From: Chromatiales bacterium | GTDB lineage: Bacteria; Pseudomonadota; Gammaproteobacteria; JAGRGH01 | Length of the DNA: 64,000 bases | Direction of reading: 5' to 3' | NCBI GenBank assembly: GCA_020445605.1 | Contig: JAGRGH010000032.1 | Location: 124,001-188,000, forward strand | Shown: positions 25,703-38,316 of the stretch, in pieces | How positions within the stretch are numbered: the first letter of the stretch is position 1 | Layout: each line of letters opens with the position of its first letter | Made by a program: the position numbers and the translations under genes | Notes under the pieces: generated by a model | Databases searched by the model: none | What the model saw: only the letters and a program-made list of their open reading frames with translations | What the model was told of the DNA's origin: nothing

Positions 25703-27679
25703 TCAGAAGTAGTAGGCCTTGACGATATGCGCGGCGAGCAGCACGGGTACCGGCCACAGCACGAGCAGGTGCAGCCACACGGCCGAACGCCTCAAGGTGG
25801 TGGCCTGCCCGCGCGGCAGCCGATGCTCGGTCGCGATCACCAGCGCCGCGACCGCGCCGGCGAAAAGTGCCAGTGCGAATGCGGTGGCAAGCCAGCGATT
25901 GAGGTTTTCGCCGAAGCGGAAACCGGTGTGGGCGGCAAACACCGCAAGCACGCAAAGCCCGAGCACCGCATGCCAGACACGCCAGCCGGCGAACGCACCG
26001 AGAGACAGGCGCCGCACGCGTTTGCGAACAACGATTGCGCTCAGACCAACACCGAGCGCGAGCAGGGTGTAGCCGCTCAGCTGACGCCATAGCCCGTCGC
26101 GCCAGATCTCGTCCCAGGGCACCGCATGCTGCGCGGATTGCGCAAAAGGCAGTGCCGGTAGAAAGACCGCGAGTGCCAGAAGGATCAATGCCGTGAGCGC
26201 AAGCGCCCCCTGCGCCGCATGTCGTTCCGCGGGCGCGAGCTGTCCCTGACCGACGAGTTCAGCGAGCAGCGGCCGGCACGAGCCACAGACATTCGATGCG
26301 CCGGTCGCCTTGCGCAGGCCATCGACCGTTGTGTAACCCGCACGCATCGCGGCCGACAGTTCGCCACGACAGATGTTTCTGCAGTTGCACACCACCGACG
26401 CCGCGGGCCAGCGCGCCACGGCCGCGCTCTGCGCGCTCGCGTAGAGATCGCCGGTGCGGCGAAACCGCCAGAGCTGCCATGGCCATACGCGCCGGTTGCG
26501 CAAAACGGCCGCATGGATGCGCGCGCCCTGCTCCCATGGGCCATAGGCGATCACGCCGACGAGCCGGTCGCGGTGAATCACCAGGCGGCGATAGCTCTGG
26601 TCGTTCTTCCAGACGACGTCGCGCGCCAGACCGATTGCGGCGTCGGCCGCGACACGGCCGGCACTCAGCACGCTCTCGCCGACGACCTTGAGCTGCGTGC
26701 CGGGAACCGAGCCACGGTAACGGGCCTCGCCGCGCAACACGGTTTCCGCAGCGACGGCCGCCTGATCCAGGCCAGGCGCGACCAGCCCGTAGATCTTGCC
26801 ATCGTGCTCGGCACACTCGCCGATCGCCCAGATGTGCGGATCGGACGTGCACATGCGGTCGTCCACCCGTACGCCCCTGCCGACCGACAGCCCGGCGTTG
26901 TGCGCGAGGTCGACATTCGGGCGTATGCCGGTGGAAAACACCACCGTATCGGTCTCGACCACGCGGCCGTCACGCAACCGTACCCACTCGACCCGCCCGC
27001 GGCCGCCGATTTCCTCGACCGCCTCGGACAGGCGCAGGTCCATGCCGAGGCTGCGCAGATAGGCGGCCAGCCGGGCACCGGAATCCTCGTCGAGCTGCGC
27101 CATCATCGGCCACGGTGAATGCTCGACGAGGCAAACCTCGGTGTGCAGCCGCTGCATGGCGCGGGCGGTCTCGATGCCGAGCAGGCCGGCGCCAACCACC
27201 ACCACGCGACGCGCGCGCGTGCGCCGGGCGGCGAGCCGCTCGGCATCGGCGAGATCGCGAAACGTAAACACACCCGAGAGCTCGCGACCAGGAATCGCCG
27301 GCACGTAAGGCCGCGAACCGGTAGCAAGTACGAGCATGTTGTAGGTCCAGTGCGCACCGCCGGCATCGGTGACCGAATGCAGCCGACGATCGATCTCGGT
27401 GACCCAGCGTCCCGGCAGCAGCGTGACGTTGTCCGGCAACGTGCCGTCGGTCAGATCGCCGAGCGTGACCGCACCCGCGAGATAGCCCGACAGGCGCACG
27501 CGGTCGTACGGCAACACACTTTCTCCGGAAAACAGGCTGATCGCGAGGCTCGGCGCGCGCTTCGCAAGCCGGCGCGCGAACGCGATGCCGACCGGACCCG
27601 CGCCGATCACGGCAACGTCGGCGTGCCGTGTGGCGGGCGCGGCGGCGGTACGAGCAACGTGTTCTGCAAGGGCAGCCAT
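25703..27679 (-). CDS. NirB-like FAD/NAD/[2Fe-2S] oxidoreductase fused to a di-haem-b-type membrane domain
   Basis: 658 residues from the ATG at 27679 (GGAG 6 bases upstream). Residues about 20-310 are a pyridine-nucleotide-disulfide oxidoreductase with FAD motif [15 protein letters not shown] and NAD motif [18 protein letters not shown] NirB-like middle part is followed by a BFD [2Fe-2S] domain ([12 protein letters not shown] ... VCGSC, about 425-470). The sirohaem/[4Fe-4S] catalytic domain of nitrite reductase is absent. Instead the last 170 residues form five or six helices with two His pairs ([10 protein letters not shown]...[17 protein letters not shown]...LLAAHIVKA), as in bis-His b-type cytochromes. 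I infer electron transfer from NAD(P)H through FAD, Fe-S and haem b to the adjacent multihaem cytochrome. Confidence 0.82.
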   Translation of the reverse strand: MAALAEHVARTAAAPATRHADVAVIGAGPVGIAFARRLAKRAPSLAISLFSGESVLPYDRVRLSGYLAGAVTLGDLTDGTLPDNVTLLPGRWVTEIDRRLHSVTDAGGAHWTYNMLVLATGSRPYVPAIPGRELSGVFTFRDLADAERLAARRTRARRVVVVGAGLLGIETARAMQRLHTEVCLVEHSPWPMMAQLDEDSGARLAAYLRSLGMDLRLSEAVEEIGGRGRVEWVRLRDGRVVETDTVVFSTGIRPNVDLAHNAGLSVGRGVRVDDRMCTSDPHIWAIGECAEHDGKIYGLVAPGLDQAAVAAETVLRGEARYRGSVPGTQLKVVGESVLSAGRVAADAAIGLARDVVWKNDQSYRRLVIHRDRLVGVIAYGPWEQGARIHAAVLRNRRVWPWQLWRFRRTGDLYASAQSAAVARWPAASVVCNCRNICRGELSAAMRAGYTTVDGLRKATGASNVCGSCRPLLAELVGQGQLAPAERHAAQGALALTALILLALAVFLPALPFAQSAQHAVPWDEIWRDGLWRQLSGYTLLALGVGLSAIVVRKRVRRLSLGAFAGWRVWHAVLGLCVLAVFAAHTGFRFGENLNRWLATAFALALFAGAVAALVIATEHRLPRGQATTLRRSAVWLHLLVLWPVPVLLAAHIVKAYYF

Positions 27680-27694
27680 GATTTCTCCAGGCAC

Positions 27695-27714
27695 AAAAAA
27701 GGCGCTTGCGCGCC
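27695..27714 (-). terminator. Intrinsic terminator in the leader of the NirB-like gene
   Basis: On the minus strand GGCGC-GCAA-GCGCC is followed by six T, only 16 bases before the start codon of the oxidoreductase. A terminator inside a 5' leader means attenuation. Hairpins upstream and the ANTAR protein gene next door suggest antitermination by an ANTAR regulator. Confidence 0.75.
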
Positions 27715-27811
27715 GGCTCTTCCGTTCAAGAGCCACGCACAAACGCCGTTGTTGGTTTGCAGCCCGGCAGCGGGCTGGCTTGTTCGGGCGCGCGCTGCAT
27801 CGCGCACGCCC
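27715..27811 (-). promoter_or_regulatory. Probable ANTAR antiterminator leader RNA (hairpins before the terminator)
   Basis: Three minus-strand hairpins precede the terminator. The first (27811-27786) pairs GGGCGTGCGC with GCGCGCGCCC around the 6-base loop GATGCA. The second (27778-27760) pairs CAGCCCG with CGGGCTG around CTGC. The third (27734-27715) pairs GGCTCTT with AAGAGCC around the 6-base loop GAACGG and directly abuts the terminator. Two hexaloop hairpins before a terminator is the ANTAR-target layout, but the usual A1/G4 loop bases are not both present. Confidence 0.5.
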
Positions 27812-27884
27812 TCTCATTCAATTCAGCTTCGCCTCAGCGGCGGGCGCACGCTTCGGCTGGATCGTCTGCGCGCGCAGTCTCGGT

Positions 27885-28463
27885 TCAGCCCAGCAGCTCC
27901 GCGCTGTCGAGCAGTCCGCGGGCGATCGCCCCCATGCGCTGGTTTCGCTGCATCGCGAGCCTGCGCAACAGATGGTAGGCATCGTTTTCGGAAAGCCCGC
28001 GTCGGTTCATCAACATGCCCTTCGCGCGCTCAACCAGCTTGCGTTCGTCAAGCTGCGCCCGCGTCTCAGCGAGGTCGGTTCGCACCTGCGCGCATTCGGA
28101 AAACCGCGCATGCGCAATGCGAACGACCGCATCCAGCTGCAGGGCCGAAGTCTCATCGACCAGAAATGCGCCGACGCCGGAGTGCGCGAGCTGATCAACG
28201 GTGTCGCGGTCTACGTCATCCGCGATCAGCACCGTCGGCACATTGCGCGCGATCTGTACCTTGCCGAGCAGGGAAAAGAACTCCGCGTCCGGACGCCGGC
28301 GCCCGATCACCAGTACATCGGGCATCTCGTGCGACACCGTCGCCGCGAGGCCGTCGAAACCCGACAGCTGCGCGAGCACGCGATGTCCGTACTCGCGCAG
28401 GTCCGCGACCAGCGCATCGGCACGGGCTTCGTTGCGTTCGGCGACAACCACGCTCAGTGACAT
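27885..28463 (-). CDS. ANTAR-domain RNA-binding response regulator (NasT-like)
   Basis: 192 residues from the ATG at 28463. Residues 1-125 form a receiver-like domain ([36 protein letters not shown]); the usual phosphoacceptor Asp pocket is poorly kept, as in NasT-type pseudo-receivers. Residues about 130-190 are the ANTAR domain ([20 protein letters not shown], then [13 protein letters not shown]), which binds paired hairpins in nascent RNA and prevents termination. The likely target is the leader directly downstream, before the NirB-like gene. No NasS-like sensor is in the window. Transcription starts from a consensus sigma-54 promoter. Confidence 0.88.
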   Translation of the reverse strand: MSLSVVVAERNEARADALVADLREYGHRVLAQLSGFDGLAATVSHEMPDVLVIGRRRPDAEFFSLLGKVQIARNVPTVLIADDVDRDTVDQLAHSGVGAFLVDETSALQLDAVVRIAHARFSECAQVRTDLAETRAQLDERKLVERAKGMLMNRRGLSENDAYHLLRRLAMQRNQRMGAIARGLLDSAELLG

Positions 28464-28510
28464 TGCGCAAAGGGCCAGCGCCCGGGTCGGTGACTCACGA
28501 ACTGGACCAG

Positions 28511-28526
28511 AGCAAAGGGCGTGCCA
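28511..28526 (-). promoter_or_regulatory. Sigma-54 (-24/-12) promoter of the ANTAR gene
   Basis: On the minus strand TGGCACG-CCCT-TTGCT is a perfect match to the RpoN consensus TGGCACG-N4-TTGCW. The start of transcription would be near 28500, leaving a leader of about 37 bases before the ATG at 28463. Confidence 0.85.
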
Positions 28527-28602
28527 GTCCATCACGGTGGCCCGACGTGGCCGTGAAAGAAGCGAGATATCAGGCGGTCGGGGCAAGCAAAACCCCGCTC
28601 CC

Positions 28603-28617
28603 GCACCTGAACAGTGC
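28603..28617. promoter_or_regulatory. NtrC enhancer site
   Basis: GCACCTGAACAGTGC fits the NtrC consensus GCACY-N5-RGTGC at every defined position. It lies about 110 bases upstream of the ANTAR-gene start point and about 130 upstream of the NarK start point, the normal distance for a sigma-54 enhancer, and could serve both. Confidence 0.7.
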
Positions 28618-28715
28618 GCGCGGAAACGGTTCACGCGCCAGGAATGTGCGCGCTCCAGCACCGCAACGCGTGACGGGCGACGGGACTCCCGCCTGGCCGA
28701 ACAATCGGACGGAAT

Positions 28716-28731
28716 TGGTACGGAGGTTGCA
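28716..28731 (+). promoter_or_regulatory. Sigma-54 (-24/-12) promoter of the NarK gene
   Basis: TGGTACG-GAGG-TTGCA has one mismatch to TGGCACG-N4-TTGCW, and the GG and GC doublets are exactly spaced. The transcript would start near 28743, giving a leader of about 77 bases. Confidence 0.82.
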
Positions 28732-28819
28732 GATGGGGATACGGCGCGGCACTGATGCCGCCCACATACGCCCGGGCAATGGCGCCCGTGCACTGGCAAC
28801 GCAGACCGGAACCATCGCT

Positions 28820-30292
28820 ATGTCCACGACCCGACTGAACCTGCTGTCGTTCACCGGCCCGGTGCGCACCCTGCACCTGACCTGGCTGGCGTTTTTCATT
28901 TCCTTCTTCGTGTGGTTCAACCACGCGCCGCTGCTCGCTTCGCTGCGCGAGACGTTCGGGCTGAACGACCAGCAGATCAAGACGCTGCTCATTCTGAATG
29001 TCGCGTTGACGATTCCCGCGCGCATCGTGGTCGGCATGCTGGTCGACCGGCTCGGGCCGAAGCTGATGTATTCGTTCCTGCTCGTGATCTCCGGCGGGCT
29101 CTGTCTGTTGTTCGCCAGTGCGGACGACTACACGCAGTTGGCGATGACACGCTTCGCACTCGGTTTCGTCGGCGCGGGCTTCGTCATCGGCATCCGCATG
29201 ATCGGCGAATGGTTTCCGGCCCGACAGGTGGGACTGGCCGAAGGCATCTACGGCGGCTGGGGCAACTTTGGTTCGGCGGCCGCGGCGATGACGCTGCCGG
29301 CACTGGCGCTGTGGTACGGCGGCGAGGCCGACGGCTGGCGCTATGCGATCGGCACGACCGGCATCATCGCGCTCGTCTACGGCGTGATCTATTTCTTCTC
29401 GGTGCAGAACACGCCGAAGGGCTCGACGTATTTCCGCCCGAAACGCACCGGCGCAATGGAAGTCTCCAGCCGCGGTGACTTCGTGCTGTATCTGGTCATG
29501 AACATCCCGATGTATGCGGCGCTCGCGCTGCTGACCTGGAAGCTCGCCCCCGCGAATCTCGGACTGCTCAGTGATACCGCTGCGCTCAGCATCTACGTCT
29601 TGCTGGTTGTGGTCTATGCGCTGCAGGCGCTGCGCATCTATCAGATCAACGCACAGGTGTTCGCCGGCCCGGTTCCGGAGATCGATCGCTACCGGTTCAG
29701 CCAGGTCGCGGTGCTCGATCTCGCCTACCTCGTGACCTTTGGTTCCGAGCTGGCGGTGGTCTCCATGCTGCCGCTGTTCTTCCAGGATACCTTTGCGATC
29801 TCGCAGGTGCAGGCCGGACTGCTGGCTTCGGGCTTCGCGTTCATGAATCTGCTCGCGCGACCGGGCGGCGGACTGGTGTCGGACCGGTTCGGACGGCGCC
29901 GTTCGCTGATCGTTCTGCTGGTGGGCCTGATGGGCGGCTATGCAATGATGAGCCTGATCGACTCGAGCTGGAGCCTGTGGCTTGCGGTCGGGGTCACCAT
30001 GGCCTGTTCGTTCTTTGTTCAGGCTGGCGAGGGCGCGGTGTTTGCCGTCGTTCCGCTGATCAAACGGCGCATGACCGGGCAGATTGCCGGCATGGCGGGC
30101 GCGTATGGCAACGTCGGCGCGGTGGTCTTTCTGACCGTGCTGTCGTTCGTCGAGCCTCCGGTGTTCTTCCTGACCATCGCCGGCGCGGCGCTCGTGGCGC
30201 TGGTGGCCGTCGCGCTGTTCCTGCGCGATCCGGCCGGGCACATGGTCGAGGTCCTGCCCGACGGCACGCTGGAACGCATCGCCGTGCATTGA
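28820..30292 (+). CDS. Nitrate/nitrite transporter, MFS NarK/NasA family
   Basis: 490 residues from the ATG at 28820, with about 12 membrane segments. Nitrate-signature regions are visible in [16 protein letters not shown] (about 150) and [14 protein letters not shown] (about 430), and the conserved arginines in helices 2 and 8 appear in [16 protein letters not shown] and [15 protein letters not shown]. It imports nitrate or exchanges it for nitrite. It is transcribed from a sigma-54/NtrC promoter, divergent from the ANTAR gene, which indicates use under nitrogen limitation. A PP2C-kinase fusion and mobA follow on the same strand. Confidence 0.9.
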   Translation: MSTTRLNLLSFTGPVRTLHLTWLAFFISFFVWFNHAPLLASLRETFGLNDQQIKTLLILNVALTIPARIVVGMLVDRLGPKLMYSFLLVISGGLCLLFASADDYTQLAMTRFALGFVGAGFVIGIRMIGEWFPARQVGLAEGIYGGWGNFGSAAAAMTLPALALWYGGEADGWRYAIGTTGIIALVYGVIYFFSVQNTPKGSTYFRPKRTGAMEVSSRGDFVLYLVMNIPMYAALALLTWKLAPANLGLLSDTAALSIYVLLVVVYALQALRIYQINAQVFAGPVPEIDRYRFSQVAVLDLAYLVTFGSELAVVSMLPLFFQDTFAISQVQAGLLASGFAFMNLLARPGGGLVSDRFGRRRSLIVLLVGLMGGYAMMSLIDSSWSLWLAVGVTMACSFFVQAGEGAVFAVVPLIKRRMTGQIAGMAGAYGNVGAVVFLTVLSFVEPPVFFLTIAGAALVALVAVALFLRDPAGHMVEVLPDGTLERIAVH

Positions 30293-30430
30293 TCCGGGTA
30301 GCTGCGATCAATCCGTCCCGGAATGCGGAAGCACCGTCTTTCCGGCTTGCGCGTGGCGGTGTTCCGCGCTCTCATGGGTGTTTGCGTGCGCGGTTACCGC
30401 CACCGGCATTCCTGAATCGTCCGCAGGCGA

Positions 30431-32122
30431 ATGGCACAAACACTCGAGTTTGAACACGCGCTGATCTCCGAGACCGGTCCGCGCGCGCTGAACGAAGATC
30501 GTGCCGCGGTTGGCGGACCGGTAATGCGCGGTGGCGCGCCCGTTGCGATCGCCGTGCTATCCGACGGCATTTCGGGCGGCGAGGGACAGGCCGCCAGCCG
30601 CGCCGCGGTGGACGGCTTCATCCAGGACTTTCTTTCGACGCCGGATTCCTGGACCGTGCGCAACAGCGGCGAGCGTGTGCTGACCGCGCTGAACCGCTGG
30701 CTGTATTCCCACGGGCAGATGCGGCGTGGAGCGGTCGGCTGCACGTTCAGCGCGGCGGTGCTGCGTGGCACCAGTGCGCACCTCTTCCACGTCGGCGACT
30801 CACGGATCTGGCTGTTGCGCGACGGCGAGTTGGAACAGCTTACCCACGATCACCGCATCGAGATCGGCCCGGAACGTACCCACCTTTCACGCGCGCTGGG
30901 TGTGGAGCCGGTCGCGGGCGTCGACTATCGTGAGCAGCCGCTGGAAGCCGGCGATCGATTGATCTTCACGAGCGATGGCGTTCACGACGCGATCGATTCA
31001 GCACGGTTTCGCGCCGCAGCCGTACTGCCGGGCACGGAAGAAGGCGCCCGCGCGATGGTCGAGGCCGCACTGGCCGCCGGCGGACGGGACAATGCGACCG
31101 CACTGATTCTCGACATCAGGACGCTGCCTGTCCGCTCCGCCGAAGAATATTTTCGTGATCTGACCAAGCTGCCATTTCCACCGCCACTCAATGTCGGTGA
31201 CACTTTCGATGGCTATCGCATCGAACGCGCGCTCAGCGCATCGAAGCGCAGCGAGATCTTTCTCGCGCAGGACATTCAGACCAACACGCGGGTCGTGCTC
31301 AAGGCGCCGTCGGTCAACTACGACGACGACCCCGTGTATATCGAGCAGTTCGTGCTCGAGGAATGGGTCGGCTCGCGCGTGCGGCATCGCAACGTCGTGC
31401 GCTATCACGCACCGGCCGGACGCACACGCAGTTTTCTGTTTCACACCGCCGAGTTCATCGACGGTCAGACCCTGCGGTCATGGATGCAGGCCAATCCACA
31501 GCCACCGCTTTCGGCCGTGCAGAACATCGTGCGACAGATCGCAAGCGGACTGGACGCACTGCATCGCCTGGAGATGGTCCACCGCGATCTGAAGCCCGAG
31601 AACATCATGGTCGATGCAAAAGGCCGGGTGAAGATCATCGACCTCGGTTCGACGCTGATTCCGGGTGTGCTTGAAGTGCCCTCGCCCGTCGCGCGCGATC
31701 ACCTCGTCGGCACCGAGAACTACACCGCGCCGGAGTTCCTGCGTGGCGCGAGCGGCAATGCCGCGGCGGATGTGTACTCGCTCGGCGTCATTGCGTATGA
31801 GCTTGCCTGCGGCAAGCTGCCTTACCGGCATCCGCCGCGCGGACCGAGTGACTGTCGCACGCAGTACCAGTCGCTGACCACACGGGTACCAACCATTCCG
31901 GTGTGGATGGATCGCGCGATCGAGCGCGCCGTGCGCTGCGCACCGCCCGCGCGCTACAGCACCGCAGCGGAATTTGCCGCCGATCTGGACAAGCCCAATC
32001 CGCAGTATCTGCGTCAGCCCACCGCGCCCCTGATGGAGCGCAATCCGCTGCGTTTCTGGCAGGGCATTGCCTTCATCGAGGTCGTCGTCATCATCGTGCT
32101 CGCTGCGTTGTTCGCGTCATGA
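30431..32122 (+). CDS. PP2C phosphatase-Ser/Thr kinase fusion, membrane tail-anchored
   Basis: 563 residues. Residues about 5-235 are a PP2C-type phosphatase with metal-binding motifs LSDGISGGEG, FHVGDSRIWLLRDGEL, FTSDGVHD and GGRDNATAL. Residues about 265-525 are a Hanks-type kinase: Lys in VVLKAPS, catalytic loop HRDLKPENIMVD, DLG in place of DFG, and APEFLRG. A single C-terminal helix (IAFIEVVVIIVLAALFA) anchors it. Such fusions lie next to nitrate transporters in other proteobacteria as I recall, so it may control NarK or nitrate reductase by phosphorylation. Its stop overlaps the mobA start (ATGA). Confidence 0.88.
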   Translation: MAQTLEFEHALISETGPRALNEDRAAVGGPVMRGGAPVAIAVLSDGISGGEGQAASRAAVDGFIQDFLSTPDSWTVRNSGERVLTALNRWLYSHGQMRRGAVGCTFSAAVLRGTSAHLFHVGDSRIWLLRDGELEQLTHDHRIEIGPERTHLSRALGVEPVAGVDYREQPLEAGDRLIFTSDGVHDAIDSARFRAAAVLPGTEEGARAMVEAALAAGGRDNATALILDIRTLPVRSAEEYFRDLTKLPFPPPLNVGDTFDGYRIERALSASKRSEIFLAQDIQTNTRVVLKAPSVNYDDDPVYIEQFVLEEWVGSRVRHRNVVRYHAPAGRTRSFLFHTAEFIDGQTLRSWMQANPQPPLSAVQNIVRQIASGLDALHRLEMVHRDLKPENIMVDAKGRVKIIDLGSTLIPGVLEVPSPVARDHLVGTENYTAPEFLRGASGNAAADVYSLGVIAYELACGKLPYRHPPRGPSDCRTQYQSLTTRVPTIPVWMDRAIERAVRCAPPARYSTAAEFAADLDKPNPQYLRQPTAPLMERNPLRFWQGIAFIEVVVIIVLAALFAS

Positions 32123-32691
32123 GGGCACCGGCACGCGCTGACATCACGGGTGTGATCCTGGCCGGCGGTCGCGGCACCCGCATGGGCGGGCGCGACAAGG
32201 GTTGGGTCGAGTATCGGGGCCGGCCGCTCGTCGAGCACGTGCTGGAGCGGATTACTCCGCAGGTCGACAGCGTGATCATCAGCGCGAACCGGAACATTGA
32301 ACGTTATGCCGCGCTCGGGCACGCCGTGGTGAACGACGGCGAGTTCGAATACCACGGACCACTGGCCGGAATTCTCTCCGCGGCGAAAGCCGCGGCAACA
32401 GACTGGATGTTTGTCGTGCCCGTGGATGCACCGCTGTTCTCGACAAATCTCGCGCAACAGCTGGCGCGGGGACTGGGCACGGCGCCGCTGGTTTGGGCCA
32501 ACGACGGTGAGCGCGATCAGTATGCATTCTGTCTCGTGAAGCGCGAAAGCGCACTGTTCCTCAACGAGGAACTCACCGCAGGTCGTCTCGCCCTGCGGGA
32601 ATGGCTGGCGAGATCAGGAGGACACGCCGTGGACGTGCCCGAACCGGAAATGTTCCGGTCGTTCAACCGCCTGATTGATACCCTGGACTAA
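32119..32691 (+). CDS. mobA: Molybdenum cofactor guanylyltransferase
   Basis: 190 residues. MobA joins GMP to molybdopterin to make the MGD cofactor of nitrate reductases and related enzymes. Seen: the nucleotidyltransferase signature VILAGGRGTRMGGRDKGWVE (residues about 12-31), GPLAGILSAA (about 77) and VVPVDAPLF (about 94). The start overlaps the kinase-phosphatase stop by 4 bases, so MGD production is tied to the nitrate module, although no molybdo-nitrate reductase gene lies in this window. The last 29 bases overlap the 3' end of the convergent secreted-protein gene. Confidence 0.92.
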   Translation: MRAPARADITGVILAGGRGTRMGGRDKGWVEYRGRPLVEHVLERITPQVDSVIISANRNIERYAALGHAVVNDGEFEYHGPLAGILSAAKAAATDWMFVVPVDAPLFSTNLAQQLARGLGTAPLVWANDGERDQYAFCLVKRESALFLNEELTAGRLALREWLARSGGHAVDVPEPEMFRSFNRLIDTLD

Positions 32692-33358
32692 CCCTGACCA
32701 GCAGTCCGACACCGAGCAACATCAGGGCCAGCACCGACGGACTTGGCACCAGCTGAAGCACATAGGCATTCAGGGTCTGGTCATCGTCGTCCTGAAGACG
32801 GATGTTCTGGGTAGTGGCATCGGCGATAAAGGTACCGAAAATGCTGGTTGCGGATCCCTTCAGGAAGCTGGCGGAAAAGTTTCCGAGCCCGTCGGAAAAC
32901 GCAATCACTTCCGCTAGTTCAGTAGAACGGCCGTCAAAATCGAAAAGCTGAATCCGGTATTCGCTGCCGATCATCAGACCCGTCAACGTAAGGGTCGCGA
33001 ATGTGGCTGCCGAAGGGTTGTAATCGACGGCCCCGATGACCGCGTTCCAGTTCGCATCGCTCGAGCCGATGTTGGTCGTGTTGAATCCGGTAGCCGGAAA
33101 GATGTCGCCTCGTGGCGTGAAGGCAATATTCTTTGCCGCGTTATTCACGACCAGTACGCCCGGGTCCGCGTTGTTGAGGTTGATCAGGTTGACTGCTTCG
33201 ACAAGAACGGCGGTGTTGTCGATGGCCTGCGCACCGTTTGGTCCCGCGAAATGCGGGCCAGTCGTCCAGGTGATCGGGCTTGCGACGACCTGTTGCGAAA
33301 AGATCGCGCCGACAAAGAGCAGTGCGACCAGAACCTGTTTGGTTACATTCGGTTTCAT
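32663..33358 (-). CDS. Secreted protein with PEP-CTERM-like C-terminal sorting signal
   Basis: 231 residues from the ATG at 33358, with GGAGGGG just upstream. A signal peptide (VLVALLFVGAIFSQQVVAS) is followed by a beta-rich, Asn/Thr/Asp-rich domain (about 35-205). The tail VPSPSVLALMLLGVGLLVRV is a PEP-CTERM-like anchor recognised by exosortase, though the final basic cluster is weak. Such proteins are sorted to the surface or biofilm matrix. Its 3' end overlaps mobA on the opposite strand. No exosortase gene is in the window. Confidence 0.7.
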   Translation of the reverse strand: MKPNVTKQVLVALLFVGAIFSQQVVASPITWTTGPHFAGPNGAQAIDNTAVLVEAVNLINLNNADPGVLVVNNAAKNIAFTPRGDIFPATGFNTTNIGSSDANWNAVIGAVDYNPSAATFATLTLTGLMIGSEYRIQLFDFDGRSTELAEVIAFSDGLGNFSASFLKGSATSIFGTFIADATTQNIRLQDDDDQTLNAYVLQLVPSPSVLALMLLGVGLLVRVSPGYQSGG

Positions 33359-33534
33359 CTGCCCCTCCAAATTTCGATCGGGCCTTCGCTTGTGGCAATC
33401 CCGCCGCAGCCGAAACCCGGGTGCCGAACCTGCCGATCGGTTCGTTGACCGGCATTAAACCGCAATCCGGCTCGCAGTGATAGGGCAACGTCGAGGATTT
33501 GCGCTTAGTGCGCTTAGTGCGGTACGTATGGAAC

Positions 33535-33569
33535 GAGTCGCCTGGCGCAAGATCCCGGCAGAGCGACTC
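33535..33569. other. Inverted repeat in the gyrB-secreted protein gap
   Basis: GAGTCGC (33535-33541) and GCGACTC (33563-33569) could pair around a 21-base loop. It lies about 65 bases beyond the gyrB stop and may act as a terminator or leader element. No T-run is present and the role is unknown. Confidence 0.3.
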
Positions 33570-33633
33570 AAGTGCCGATCTATATCAAGCCCAATGGGGG
33601 TGCGTAATGAGGGAAGTAGCGAAATAGCCTAGA

Positions 33634-37215
<3,582 letters not shown>

Positions 37216-37219
<4 letters not shown>

Positions 37220-38316
37220 AGTCGCATGGGCATTACGACGTACAGGTAATCCGATCGTCCGGGCTCCCGCACCAGGCAGCTGCTGTTCGGATCGCTGAGC
37301 ACCATCTCCACGGTCTCGCCGTCGATCGCCCCAAGTACCTCAAGAAAGTATCCGACGTTGAACCCGATCGCCATACCCGCGCCCTTGTAGTCCACCTCGA
37401 TGCTTTCCTCCGCCTCTTCCTGTTCCGGATTGTGCGCGAATATCCGGATTGCTCCGCTCTGCAGCTCCAGCCCGATGCCGCGATACTTTTCGTTGGAAAG
37501 GATTGAAGCGCGCGCAAGCGCTTCGCGCAGACCGACGCGGTTCGCGCTCACGAGCTTATCTCCGCCCTGCGGCACCACGCGGCGGTAGTCCGGAAACCGC
37601 CCATCGATCAATTTCGATATGAGTCGTGCCCCATCGACCGAAAACTCGACGTGGCCCTGGCCGATCGCGATTGAGACATCATCATCCACATCAGAGACCA
37701 TGCGGCCGATCTCGTTGATCCCCTTGCGCGGCACGATCACCTGGATCACCGAATCCACGTCCGTTGCGATCTCGTGTTCTGCCATCGCCAGGCGATGCCC
37801 ATCCGTGGCTACCGACCGCACATGTTTGCCATCGACCTCCAGCAACATGCCGTTCAGATAGTACCTAACATCTTGATGAGCCATCGAAAATTGCGCTTTG
37901 TCCACAAGCCATTTCGCGACCTTCTGCGGCACCGCTAGCCGCGTGCGCACTTCGGTTCTTTCAATGCTCGGGAACTCATCCGCGCCCAGGGTCTGCAACC
38001 GAAACCGGCTGCGTCCGGCGCGAATCACCGCGTGACCACTGTCGAACTCGATGGTGATCTCAACCCCATCGGGCAGCGCGCGCACGATGTCCCCCAGCTT
38101 GCGCGCCGGAAGCGTTACCCGCCTCGGGCCGTCTGACTCCAGCTCGAGGCTTGCATGGAGTTCCACTTCCAGGTCCGTTGCCTTAAGGGTCGCTGAACCC
38201 TGCTCATCGATCTCGATCAGGACATTGGAAAGAATCGGCAGGGTATGGCGTCGTTCGATGACGCTCAGTACACGCTGAAGTGGGCCGAGGAGGGTGTCGC
38301 GAGAGACTTTTATCAT
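37216..38316 (-). CDS. dnaN: DNA polymerase III beta subunit (sliding clamp)
   Basis: 366 residues, the usual size of the ring-forming clamp that tethers DNA polymerase to DNA. The N-terminus MIKVSRDTLLGPLQRVLSVI and LPILSNVLIEI, the middle IDGRFPDYRRVVP (about 248) and the end YLYVVMPMRL are typical of DnaN. It lies between dnaA and recF and overlaps recF by 4 bases. The 209-base gap from dnaA contains a DnaA box and AT-rich sequence. Confidence 0.97.

Larger units (their letters stand above)
28464..28819. other. Divergent regulatory region between the ANTAR gene and the NarK gene
   Basis: 356 bases with no gene, holding two divergent sigma-54 promoters and one perfect NtrC half-site pair between them (separate entries). 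Long open frames crossing it on either strand are chance. Confidence 0.8.

Noticed and set aside
25703-27679. NAD(P)H nitrite reductase large subunit (nirB)
   Set aside because: The FAD/NAD and BFD parts fit, but the sirohaem/[4Fe-4S] catalytic domain is missing and a membrane haem-b domain is present.
27119-28819. Plus-strand extension in frame with NarK
   Set aside because: It crosses the oxidoreductase, the leader and the ANTAR gene; the transporter clearly starts at 28820 after its own promoter.
28631-30289. 552-codon minus-strand frame over the NarK gene
   Set aside because: Shadow of NarK; it also covers the sigma-54 promoter region.
30296-30340. Fragment of repeat family B after the NarK gene (GATCAATCCGTCCCGGAATGC)
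   Set aside because: About 20 bases resemble the 5' end of the family, but no other part of it is present; too little to call.
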